Of a stretch of DNA of 64,000 bases, positions 17,936 through 25,987 are shown in pieces. The DNA comes from an uncultured Collinsella sp. (lineage in GTDB: Bacteria; Actinomycetota; Coriobacteriia; Coriobacteriales; Coriobacteriaceae), in assembly GCA_959027945.1 (NCBI GenBank), contig CAUFRO010000002.1, forward strand, positions 35,598 through 99,597. The letters run 5' to 3'. Both the position numbers and the translations under genes were made by a program. The number at the start of each line of letters is the position of its first letter. The stretch's first letter is position 1. The notes beneath the pieces are model-generated. The model saw only the letters and a program-made list of their open reading frames with translations, made no database searches and was not told the DNA's origin.

Positions 17936-20005
17936 CTATCGAACCGAAGAATCGCCCGAGGCCGAAGAGGTATCGGGCTCGTCATAAATCACGCCGAGCA
18001 CGTCGCGCACGACATGCATCGCGGTATCTGAGCCACCGCCGCCCTGCTCCAGGACAGTAGCGATGACATACTTAGGATCATCGGCCGGTGCATAGGCGCA
18101 GAACCATGCGTATTCGTCCTCGCCACTTTTCTCGCCCGTGCCCGACTTGCCGTATACCTGCGGCGTCAGGGTGCCAAAGTGCGCCGCCAGGGACGTCGAT
18201 GCCGTGTAAATCACGTCGTGCATGCCGTTGCGAACAAGAGCCAAATCCGAATCGCTGTTGATCTTGGCCTCCAGGCGCTTCTTCTTGCCCTTGCCGTTGT
18301 ACTTATAGGCATCGCCGTCGCCATCGCGCGACACGGCAGACAAAAACACGTGGGGCACGTACTGTTTGCCGCCGTTGGCAAGACCCATATAGGCGCACGC
18401 CATCTGCAGGGGCGTCACCAGGATGTCACCCTGACCGATAGCAATGTTGGTCATATCGCCGGCATTCCACTTGCGGTCCTCGGCAGATGCGTCGGTGAAG
18501 TACGACTCTTTCCACTCGGCATCGGGAATACGACCCGCGCCCTCACTCGGCAGATCGATACCGCAGGTCTTGCCTAGACCCCAGCGACGAAAGACCTCCT
18601 GCAGGCCCTCGGAATGTTTCTCGTCATAAAAGAACGCCTTGCCCATGTCGTAGAAGACGGGGTCGCACGAGTTGGCGATACCCGACTGCAGTGTCATGGT
18701 GCCGTGGCCGGAATGCAGCCAGCAGTACTTGCCCCACGACTTGCCCAGGCCCGTCCAATAGCCCGTGCAGTTGGTCGTCTGCCCCGACGTGTAGGTTCCA
18801 AACTCAAGACCGGCCAGTGCCGAGAGCGGCTTGATGGTCGAAGCCGACATGTACTGTCCGCTAATGGCGCGGTTGAGCAGCGGGTGCGAACCTTTGTCAT
18901 CATTGAGCTCGGTCCACACGTCATTTGAGACGCCGCCGATAAAGACGGACGGATCGAACTTGGGCTCGCTCGCCATGCCCAGGATCTCGCCATTGTTGGG
19001 ATCGAGACACACCACAGCGCCGTTGCCGGCATTGCTGTAGCCAGTGGTCTTGGCAAGCTCGATAGCGCTCGCCAGTGCCGTCTCGCAGGCCTGTTGAATC
19101 TTAAGGTCGAGCGTGAGCTTAATGTCGGAGCCGGCCTTCGCGGGCACGGCGCCGGCCTGACCGGTCACATTGCCCGAGGCATCGACCTTGACGGTCTGCT
19201 CGCCACGAATACCTTGTAGCAGGTTTTCGTAGTAGCTCTCAACGCCCGCCTGGCCTACGATATCGCCCGACTGGTACGTAATCTTGCCAGCAGAAGCATC
19301 ATCATCGCCAGACGTTTTCTTATTCTGGGCCTCGAGCTGCTCGGAGGTAATGGTGCCGGTATAGCCCAAGATATGGCATGCCGTCTCGCCATATGGATAC
19401 TGGCGCTCGGTACGCTCGGCAATCTTGACGCCCGGGAACTCGCCGGCGTGCTCCTGAATATAGGCAACCGTGGAGCGACGGACGTCCGTCGCGATGGTAT
19501 GCAGGCTCTGAGCGCCCTCTGTATTGTCCTGAATATTGCGAAGGACCGCCACGTAAGGCATTCCAAGCACGTTGGCAAGATGGCGAACCAGAACCTCATC
19601 CTCGGCAAGGTCGCGGTAGGCCACGACAGCAAGTGAGGGACGGTTCCGGACAAGCGCCACGCCATTGCGGTCGAGGATGCGGCCGCGCACAGCGGGTGTG
19701 GTAACGGTACGAGTCTGATTGCTATTAGCCTGCTTCTCGTAATAGTCCGACGAGACCATCTGCATGCCCCACAGCTTGACGGCAAGCGCCGCAAACATCG
19801 CGCCCACACCCGTGGTGAGGATGGAAAAGCGGCCCTTAAAGGCGGTCACCGCGGTATTGCCCTCGCCCTCGGTGGCGCGCGGGGCCGTTCCATGCTGCGT
19901 ATCGTAGGTAAAACGAGAATCGCCACGACGCATGATGACCAGCGCGACCACGATGGCCACAACCAGCACGATACCGGCGATAATAACCGTCAACTGGGAA
20001 GACAT
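17936..20005 (-). CDS. mrdA: Penicillin-binding protein 2 (elongasome transpeptidase)
   Basis: This 689-residue class B PBP crosslinks peptidoglycan with RodA. It has an N-terminal anchor (residues 5-25) and a second hydrophobic stretch near 65-80. The PBP dimerisation region (VRGRILDRNGVALVRNRPSL) follows, then the transpeptidase domain. The active Ser389 and Lys392 are in SASTIKPL, and the KSGTG motif is at 620-624. The middle motif reads SCD (446-448) where SxN is usual. Having two N-terminal hydrophobic stretches is uncommon for a class B PBP. It sits between mreD and rodA in one operon. Confidence 0.94.
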   Translation of the reverse strand: MSSQLTVIIAGIVLVVAIVVALVIMRRGDSRFTYDTQHGTAPRATEGEGNTAVTAFKGRFSILTTGVGAMFAALAVKLWGMQMVSSDYYEKQANSNQTRTVTTPAVRGRILDRNGVALVRNRPSLAVVAYRDLAEDEVLVRHLANVLGMPYVAVLRNIQDNTEGAQSLHTIATDVRRSTVAYIQEHAGEFPGVKIAERTERQYPYGETACHILGYTGTITSEQLEAQNKKTSGDDDASAGKITYQSGDIVGQAGVESYYENLLQGIRGEQTVKVDASGNVTGQAGAVPAKAGSDIKLTLDLKIQQACETALASAIELAKTTGYSNAGNGAVVCLDPNNGEILGMASEPKFDPSVFIGGVSNDVWTELNDDKGSHPLLNRAISGQYMSASTIKPLSALAGLEFGTYTSGQTTNCTGYWTGLGKSWGKYCWLHSGHGTMTLQSGIANSCDPVFYDMGKAFFYDEKHSEGLQEVFRRWGLGKTCGIDLPSEGAGRIPDAEWKESYFTDASAEDRKWNAGDMTNIAIGQGDILVTPLQMACAYMGLANGGKQYVPHVFLSAVSRDGDGDAYKYNGKGKKKRLEAKINSDSDLALVRNGMHDVIYTASTSLAAHFGTLTPQVYGKSGTGEKSGEDEYAWFCAYAPADDPKYVIATVLEQGGGGSDTAMHVVRDVLGVIYDEPDTSSASGDSSVR

Positions 20006-20018
20006 CTACGGGCCTCCC

Positions 20019-20585
20019 CTATTTGAGCTTGCGGGTCTTGGGCTTAAAGCGCATACCCGTCTGGCGTCCGCCACGTGCGGAGAATCCATAGCCGGACTGC
20101 GGCACGACGCCGGACATCAAAAACGGAATGGCAACCAGACCCGTCAGGATCGAAGACGGCAGCGCATGGCCGAAGATCGCCACGACAAAGCTCGTCTCCA
20201 AACCCATAAACAGCAAGATGATGCTGTAGATCACATTAATGACGAGTGCGAAGGCGCCCACAGTGATGCCGCGCGCACTCGGAGTACCGCCCGTCTGACC
20301 GACAGCGCTGTGCACTAGGGCAAAAGAACCCACGGTCAGCAGGAGCGACATAACGCCCACCGGAACAGCAGCGGACAGGTCATAGAACAACCCGCTGCAA
20401 AAACCGCACACGACGGCACGGGTCGGGTCGCCCGAGAACACGCTTAGGCACACCAGGATAATCATGAAGTTGACGCGACCGCCCGCAATGGAAATCTGCG
20501 GTGCCAGGCCTGCCTGCAGCAGCACGCACACAATGGCGGCGATTACAAACGTACGGGAGCTCATCCCCTGCTCGTGTAGATCCAT
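20019..20585 (-). CDS. mreD: Rod-shape determining protein MreD
   Basis: This integral membrane protein of about 188 residues has five or six predicted helices (TFVIAAIVCVLLQAGLAPQI, FMIILVCLSVFSGD, YDLSAAVPVGVMSLLLTVG). It is the usual membrane partner of MreC. I prefer ATG 20585, seven bases after AGGGGG, to ATG 20591, which is adjacent to that site. The tail is basic (RFKPKTRKLK). It sits between mreC and the PBP2 gene. Confidence 0.9.
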   Translation of the reverse strand: MDLHEQGMSSRTFVIAAIVCVLLQAGLAPQISIAGGRVNFMIILVCLSVFSGDPTRAVVCGFCSGLFYDLSAAVPVGVMSLLLTVGSFALVHSAVGQTGGTPSARGITVGAFALVINVIYSIILLFMGLETSFVVAIFGHALPSSILTGLVAIPFLMSGVVPQSGYGFSARGGRQTGMRFKPKTRKLK

Positions 20586-20596
20586 GGACATGCCCC

Positions 20597-21595
20597 CTAT
20601 TCGTTCGAGCCAGAATCGGTCGTCTCGGACGTGTCGGAACTGTCATCCGAACTCTCGTCCTTCGTCTTGGTCGCAGCGTCGCGCGACGTTCCCTGCGGCG
20701 TGCTGTTGGCCGTGCTCACGTCCTCATCCGAGGCCGACTGTTCGTCGGTCAGCGAGGTGATGACCAGCACTTCCTCGTTGTTCTCGGCCGTCGTCTGAGC
20801 GCGCACCACAATGGTGTAGTACACGTCGTTTGCCGATTTCTCAACCGACGAGACAGTGCCAAGCGGTAGACCCTTGGGGAACACGCCGCCAATGCCCGAG
20901 GTCACGATAATGTCGCCAACCTTAACATCGGAGTCGACGCTCACGTACTCAAGACGCAGCGTGCCGTCAGCCTGACCCTGCAGCATGCCCTGGGCGCGCG
21001 TGTCCTGCACCATAGCGGACACGCCGGAGTTCTCGTCGCCAATCAGGCGCACGGTAGAGGTCTTGGCCGATACCTCGATAATCTGGCCGATAACACCGGC
21101 AGAACTCGTCACGGGCATGTTGATGGTAAGGCCGTCGGCAGAGCCCTTGTCGATGGTAACGGTCGAGGTCCAGGCATCGCCGGAGGCACCAACGATACGA
21201 GCTGCGGTCGATTTGAGGTTGTAGGTCGATTGCAGCCCGACCAGGCCCTCCAGGCGCTCGGCAGTCTTTTGAGCCTCAGAAAGCTCGGCGACCTTAGAGG
21301 TCAGCTCCTCGTTTTGTTTCTTGAGCTCGTCGAGCGTGTCCTGCGACGCCGTAAGGTTAGAGAACACGTTGCCGATCGCATTGAAGGGAGCCGCCACGGC
21401 CGAGCCCACAAAGCGCACCGGCGAGGTAATCGTCGTTACGCCCGAACGCACGGCATGAATCGGTCCTGCCTCGCCCTCGCGGATGTAAAACGTGAGCAAC
21501 AACACCGAAATCAGGCTGAAAACAATCAACGGGCGCATACCCGTTGATTGTCGCTTGGTATTCAGATTTGTGGAGAAACCCGAAGATCGTGCCAA
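20597..21595 (-). CDS. mreC: Rod-shape determining protein MreC
   Basis: This 332-residue protein has one membrane helix near residues 22-40 and a coiled coil (LDELKKQNEELTSKVAELSE). The periplasm-side beta domain is seen in VIGQIIEVSAKTSTVRLIGD and VGDIIVTSGIGGVFPKGLPLG. The final ~50 residues are a Ser/Thr/Asp-rich disordered tail. It scaffolds PBP2 and RodA. The start is TTG at 21595 with AAAGGTGG seven bases before it. Confidence 0.94.
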   Translation of the reverse strand: MARSSGFSTNLNTKRQSTGMRPLIVFSLISVLLLTFYIREGEAGPIHAVRSGVTTITSPVRFVGSAVAAPFNAIGNVFSNLTASQDTLDELKKQNEELTSKVAELSEAQKTAERLEGLVGLQSTYNLKSTAARIVGASGDAWTSTVTIDKGSADGLTINMPVTSSAGVIGQIIEVSAKTSTVRLIGDENSGVSAMVQDTRAQGMLQGQADGTLRLEYVSVDSDVKVGDIIVTSGIGGVFPKGLPLGTVSSVEKSANDVYYTIVVRAQTTAENNEEVLVITSLTDEQSASDEDVSTANSTPQGTSRDAATKTKDESSDDSSDTSETTDSGSNE

Positions 21596-21616
21596 ATGGA
21601 ATCCACCTTTTGGAAA

Positions 21617-22660
21617 TTAAGCATTGGTCTGGACGAAGCCGCCATCAAACGCATTGGCCTCAAGCACGCGGGCACAGCCGTTAACAACGTTATCGAGCGC
21701 CGTGGGGCTGACGTTGACCGAAACGCCGGTCTCATCGCGCAAGCGCACGTCGAGACCGCGCAGCAGCGCGCCGCCACCGGTCAGCAAAATACCGTAGTAC
21801 ATAAGGTCCGAGGCAAGATCGGGAGGCGTAGCGTCGAGTGCGTCCTTGACGGCCTTGGCCATCTCGTCGAGCGGCTTGTTGAGTGCGCGACGGATCTCCT
21901 CGCTCTCGATGCGAACGGTCTTGGGCAGACCGGTAATCACGTCGCGGCCGTTGACCTCGACGTCGAGCTCGTCCTTGAGCGGCACGGCGGAGCCGACCTT
22001 GATCTTGATGTCCTCTGCCGTGCGCTCGCCGATGGCCAGGTTGTAGGCATCGCGAACGTGCGTGAGGATAGCCTGATCGAACTCGTCGCCGGCAATACGA
22101 ATGGACTGCGAGACGACGATGCCGCCCATAGCGATAACAGCGACCTCGGTGGTACCGCCACCGATGTCGATGACCATGGAACCGGTGGGTTCCTCGACGG
22201 GCAGGTCGGCGCCGATAGCGGCGGCCATGGGCTCCTCGATCAGGTAGGCCTGGCGAGCGCCGGCCTGGATCGTGGCCTCAAAGACGGCGCGCTTCTCGAC
22301 CGACGTGACACCGGAGGGAACGCAGACGACAACGCGCGGACGCGGGGTCCACGGATAGCGCTTCTCGGAAGCCTTGTCGATAAAGTAGCGGAGCATGGCC
22401 TCGGTAACATCGAAGTCGGCGATGACGCCGTCCTTAAGGGGACGAACGGCCACGATGTTGCCGGGCGTACGGCCGAGCATGCGCTTTGCCTCGATACCGA
22501 CCGCCAGGATGCGCTCGTCGTTCTTGTCGATGGCGACGACGGAGGGCTCGCGAATGACGATGCCCTTGCCGCGCACGGAGACAAGCGTATTTGCGGTGCC
22601 GAGGTCGATGGCAAGATCGCCCGCATAGCTACCGAAGAACATATCCATCAAAGAAAACAA
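21617..22660 (-). CDS. mreB: Rod-shape determining protein MreB (actin homologue)
   Basis: This 347-residue actin-fold ATPase organises lateral wall synthesis. The phosphate-1 motif DLGTANTLV is near residue 20, phosphate-2 DIGGGTTEVAV near 160, and the adenosine motif LTGGGALLRGLD near 290. The start is TTG at 22660 with CAGGAG five bases upstream; the next Met is only a few residues inside. It is first in mreB-mreC-mreD-PBP2-rodA-DUF697, consistent with rod-shaped cells. Confidence 0.96.
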   Translation of the reverse strand: MFSLMDMFFGSYAGDLAIDLGTANTLVSVRGKGIVIREPSVVAIDKNDERILAVGIEAKRMLGRTPGNIVAVRPLKDGVIADFDVTEAMLRYFIDKASEKRYPWTPRPRVVVCVPSGVTSVEKRAVFEATIQAGARQAYLIEEPMAAAIGADLPVEEPTGSMVIDIGGGTTEVAVIAMGGIVVSQSIRIAGDEFDQAILTHVRDAYNLAIGERTAEDIKIKVGSAVPLKDELDVEVNGRDVITGLPKTVRIESEEIRRALNKPLDEMAKAVKDALDATPPDLASDLMYYGILLTGGGALLRGLDVRLRDETGVSVNVSPTALDNVVNGCARVLEANAFDGGFVQTNA

Positions 22661-22720
22661 CGCAACTCCTGATGTGTTGGATGATTGCTGGAAAACTACT
22701 AGCTCATCATACTAGCGCAA

Positions 22721-22753
22721 GCCCGGCACCTCACTTGCGGTGAAGCGCCGGGC
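22721..22753 (-). terminator. Hairpin after the TPR gene
   Basis: GCCCGGC (22721-22727) pairs with GCCGGGC (22747-22753), and the inner bases add partial pairing. It separates the TPR gene from mreB. The T-run after it on the minus strand is poor, so termination is probable but not certain. Confidence 0.5.
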
Positions 22754-22775
22754 AAAGCTAAATCCCATAAGGTCA

Positions 22776-24080
22776 CTACTGGTTGTCAGCAGCCGAGAAA
22801 TCCATATCGAGCGAGGAAACGGCCCAGCCGATGTGGTTGTCGGAGCGCACGAATTTGACGGTGTACTCCTGCTCGCCGCCCTTGGACAGCGACGCCTTAA
22901 CCTTGGCGGTCGTCTCGGTCATGGACTGATCCATGCCCTCGACGGACACGGTGGCACCCTGCGGAATCGAGGAGATGATCATCGACTTGGCGTCCTCGGA
23001 CAGGCTCGAGGCCAGGCAAGACTCGGCCTTTGCGGTGTCACCGTCGCCGGCAGCCTGGAACAGATCGGAAACGACAGACTCCTGAGACGGGAAGCCAAAG
23101 CCGCGCGTGTAGGCAAAGCCCAGACCGCCCGCGGCGATCAAAATGAGCAGAAGCAGCACAATGAAGACTTTAAGACCCGTGTGGCGATGGCGACGACGGA
23201 CCTTGGCCTGCTTACGATCCTGACGGTCCTGCTGGACCATCTCGGACTCGGACAGGGTAAAGAAGCCGGTGTCCGAGGGATCGGGCATAAACTGACCGGT
23301 CGCGCCCGTAGGATCGAGCGGATCGACGGCAGGAGCATCCATCGCGGGCGCCGGAGCCGTGGCCATAGCCGTCTGGGCAGACAGCGCGGCAAGCGAATCG
23401 TGCACGCGGGCAAGCTCATCGGCCTGCTCGGAGGTGAGCTGGTAGATGCCATCGGCAGTAGCGGCGTTAAAGGCGTCGAGTGCGTCGGAGGGACGGCCGG
23501 CAGCAGAAAGCGCCTGACCCATGCCGGCGTTGAGCGCACGCGTGTCGTCACGGGGACCGGCAAAGTCGATAGCCGTGCGGTAGGTCTCCACGGCATCCGC
23601 CGGACGGCCGAGCTTAATGAAGCAACGTCCAAGCTCGCCGAGTGCGGCGGCAGGAGCCGGATTGGCGCCGTCGATGGCAGCCTGACGGAAGGCAGTACCC
23701 GCGTTGGCATAATCGCCCGACTGGAACAGCGCATTGCCCAGGCCCAGATAGGCCTTGAACGGCGTGGCATAGGAAGCATCCTGCGTAGCACCAGAGAACG
23801 CCTGGGCGGCCGTCGTGTAGTCGCCCACGGCGGCGAGCGCCTTGCCGCGGTTGGTGAGCAGCGCGCCGCGCTTGCCGTAGGTGCCGTCGTTGAGGGCGGC
23901 AGCATAAGCCTCGGCGGCCTCGGCATACATGCCCAGGTGCATCAAGGCGTTGCCACGAAGGTGATCGGCCTCGCCCATAATCTCATCGGGAGTCTTTGCC
24001 GCCCCAAGCATCTGGGCTGCAGCGGAAAAATCACCCGCGCGGTAAGCGGCGCGGCCCTGTTGGATCAGCTGGCTATTCAA
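22776..24080 (-). CDS. TPR-repeat membrane protein
   Basis: This 434-residue protein has tetratricopeptide-like repeats over residues ~1-215 (for example GRAAYRAGDFSAAAQMLGAA and GNALFQSGDYANAGTAFRQA). A basic linker (RKQAKVRRRHRHTG) leads into one membrane helix (VFIVLLLLILIAAGGLGFAY). An external C-terminal domain of ~110 residues follows, resembling small DUF4878-type lumazine-binding-like domains. The topology puts the TPR part in the cytoplasm and the small domain outside. Function is unknown; its position beside mreB suggests an envelope role. The TTG start has AAAGGGG six bases before it. Confidence 0.75.
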   Translation of the reverse strand: MNSQLIQQGRAAYRAGDFSAAAQMLGAAKTPDEIMGEADHLRGNALMHLGMYAEAAEAYAAALNDGTYGKRGALLTNRGKALAAVGDYTTAAQAFSGATQDASYATPFKAYLGLGNALFQSGDYANAGTAFRQAAIDGANPAPAAALGELGRCFIKLGRPADAVETYRTAIDFAGPRDDTRALNAGMGQALSAAGRPSDALDAFNAATADGIYQLTSEQADELARVHDSLAALSAQTAMATAPAPAMDAPAVDPLDPTGATGQFMPDPSDTGFFTLSESEMVQQDRQDRKQAKVRRRHRHTGLKVFIVLLLLILIAAGGLGFAYTRGFGFPSQESVVSDLFQAAGDGDTAKAESCLASSLSEDAKSMIISSIPQGATVSVEGMDQSMTETTAKVKASLSKGGEQEYTVKFVRSDNHIGWAVSSLDMDFSAADNQ

Positions 24081-24091
24081 GGAAGTCCCCT

Positions 24092-24634
24092 TTACTCGTG
24101 AACGATCTCGACATGGACGATCTCGTCGCCGGCACGCAGCTGCGAAATCACATCGAGACCCTCGACCGTGGTACCAAAGACGGTGTAACCGGAATCGAGG
24201 TTATGCTGGGCGCCCAGGCAGAAGTAGAACTGCGAACCCGCGGAATCGGGGTCCATGGAGCGTGCCATGGCAAGGGCACCATCGACATGGCTGTTGCGCG
24301 GATTGGTGGCAAACTCGCCCTTGATGCAGTAGCCGGGGCCACCGGTACCGGGCATGCCGTCGGGGCCCTCAAGACCAGCGGCGACGTCGGCGCCGGACAT
24401 ATCGCGGGTATTGGGGTCGCCGCCCTGGATGACAAAACCGGGCACATAGCGATGGAACTTAAGGCCATCATAGAAGCCCATCGTGGAAAGCTCGCAGAAG
24501 TTCGCGACATGAATGGGAGCGCCCTCGCCGTCAAACTTGACCTTGATGGTACCCTTCGACGTCTCGATAACGGCGCACTCGTCGCCGGCAAGCTGATACT
24601 CGGGCGTGTAGAGCTCTTTCTTAAAACCAAACAT
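24092..24634 (-). CDS. Peptidyl-prolyl cis-trans isomerase, cyclophilin type
   Basis: This 180-residue cytoplasmic cyclophilin catalyses proline isomerisation in protein folding. The core is LKFHRYVPGFVIQGGDP, then GSQFYFCLGAQHNLDSGYTVFG near the active site. No signal peptide is seen. The conserved active-site Arg and Gln-Phe residues are present (HRYVPG, SQFYF). It lies 11 bases before the TPR gene and has a good promoter of its own. Confidence 0.93.
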   Translation of the reverse strand: MFGFKKELYTPEYQLAGDECAVIETSKGTIKVKFDGEGAPIHVANFCELSTMGFYDGLKFHRYVPGFVIQGGDPNTRDMSGADVAAGLEGPDGMPGTGGPGYCIKGEFATNPRNSHVDGALAMARSMDPDSAGSQFYFCLGAQHNLDSGYTVFGTTVEGLDVISQLRAGDEIVHVEIVHE

Positions 24635-24673
24635 GTGGTTCCTTCCTCGTGCGTTTAAAGCATATTTGTACGA

Positions 24674-24703
24674 ATTGTAGCAATAAGCATGCGCTTACAT
24701 CAA
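24674..24703 (-). promoter_or_regulatory. Promoter of the cyclophilin-TPR unit
   Basis: On the minus strand, TTGATG (24698-24703) and TACAAT (24674-24679) have an 18-base spacer, with TGC just before the -10 as in extended -10 promoters. Confidence 0.65.
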
Positions 24704-24735
24704 TTGCGCACGTAGGTTATGCCGACTATGGCGAA

Positions 24736-25884
24736 CTAATTTTGGGAACGCTGCTGCGGCTTCCAGGAGCCCACATTGGCGTCGTACTGGTTCAGCGCGC
24801 TGTTGCCGCCCTGTGCGATGGGCGCCAGGATCTCGCTTTGGTGGGAACTCATCGACTCGCCATCGGGAATGGCCAGCGAGATATCCCAGCTCTGGCAGAT
24901 CACGTCGACACGCTCGTACATCCACTCGGCAAGCTGCTTTAAGTGGGCGATGTCGTCCGCATAGACCGTATCGTCCTGATACTTAAGGTTGTTAAGCTCA
25001 TCTTGCGTCTTTTTGATCTGGTCGCGCAGGGCGTAGGCACTCTGCGACAGCTCCTGGCGGGTGGACAGCGGCGTTCGGAGATAGCCGTTGTTAAAGGAAT
25101 CGATGACCTCGCCGATCTGGTCCTCATCACCGTAGGACACGATGGTCTGATACAGACCGTCGAGTCTGGTATAGAGCTGATCATCGGTGAGCACGGTTTC
25201 TTCCTGGACCACCTCGGCAGAATCGTCCTGCTTGGTATCGTCCTCAGTCGCCTCGCCCTTTTGGCGCGTGGGGAAGGTCGTCTGCGCAGCCTGGCCAAAC
25301 TGGTCGTAGAAGGCAGGCATGACACCCATGGGATCGGCCGTCACGAACCAATAGGCACCGCCGCAAACGACGGCAAGGACCGCGATGACGATGAGCGGCT
25401 TGGGGATATGACGCTTGTGCTTGTGATAGGCGTCCTCGTCGGGATGCACCTTGCGCTTGGGTTTTTGAGCATCGTCATGCAGGGAAACGGGCGTGTGAAT
25501 ATCGACCTTGGGGATACCGAAATCCTTATCGAAAGCCGGCAGCACGCAGGTCTCGTTAGGATCGGCGGCGTCCGAAAGAACCGCGGCAGCCGAGGCGGGC
25601 GCATGAGGCACCTCGGTATCGATCTGCTCTTGCGTTAGGCGCGGAAAGCCCGCCGTGCGGCCCGCTGCCAGGTCGGATGCGGCCGCGTCCTCGGAGAGGA
25701 TACCCGGAGCAGGGCGTCCGCATTTTGGGCACGTGCGATCATGCGGAGAAAGACGGGCACCGCAGCCCTCACAGAACACGAACTCGGTGTGCTCGGGACC
25801 ATCGCCCGGACCCACATAGGCGTTGCAGTAGGGGCAGAACGAGGCGCCGTCCTCGATAGTCTTAAGGCAATGCGGGCAGATCAC
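24736..25884 (-). CDS. Zinc-ribbon membrane protein of unknown function
   Basis: This protein of about 382 residues has two N-terminal zinc ribbons (CPHC...CPYC and CEGC...CPKC), a disordered acidic linker, one membrane helix (PLIVIAVLAVVCGGAYWFV), and an external C-terminal helical region of ~180 residues. Similar layouts occur in Gram-positive membrane-stress or envelope proteins, but I cannot assign a role. I use GTG at 25884 (AGAGG five bases before it), which places the first CxxC at residues 3-6; a TTG at 25914 would add ten residues without a ribosome site. Confidence 0.7.
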   Translation of the reverse strand: MICPHCLKTIEDGASFCPYCNAYVGPGDGPEHTEFVFCEGCGARLSPHDRTCPKCGRPAPGILSEDAAASDLAAGRTAGFPRLTQEQIDTEVPHAPASAAAVLSDAADPNETCVLPAFDKDFGIPKVDIHTPVSLHDDAQKPKRKVHPDEDAYHKHKRHIPKPLIVIAVLAVVCGGAYWFVTADPMGVMPAFYDQFGQAAQTTFPTRQKGEATEDDTKQDDSAEVVQEETVLTDDQLYTRLDGLYQTIVSYGDEDQIGEVIDSFNNGYLRTPLSTRQELSQSAYALRDQIKKTQDELNNLKYQDDTVYADDIAHLKQLAEWMYERVDVICQSWDISLAIPDGESMSSHQSEILAPIAQGGNSALNQYDANVGSWKPQQRSQN

Positions 25885-25987
25885 GGCATCCTCTTTTCGA
25901 AGCAATTCAAACAATCGAGGTTAGAGCATAACATCGCCACGGCCCCACAGGAACAAGGCACCAATTCAACATCGCCAGGGCGCGTAG

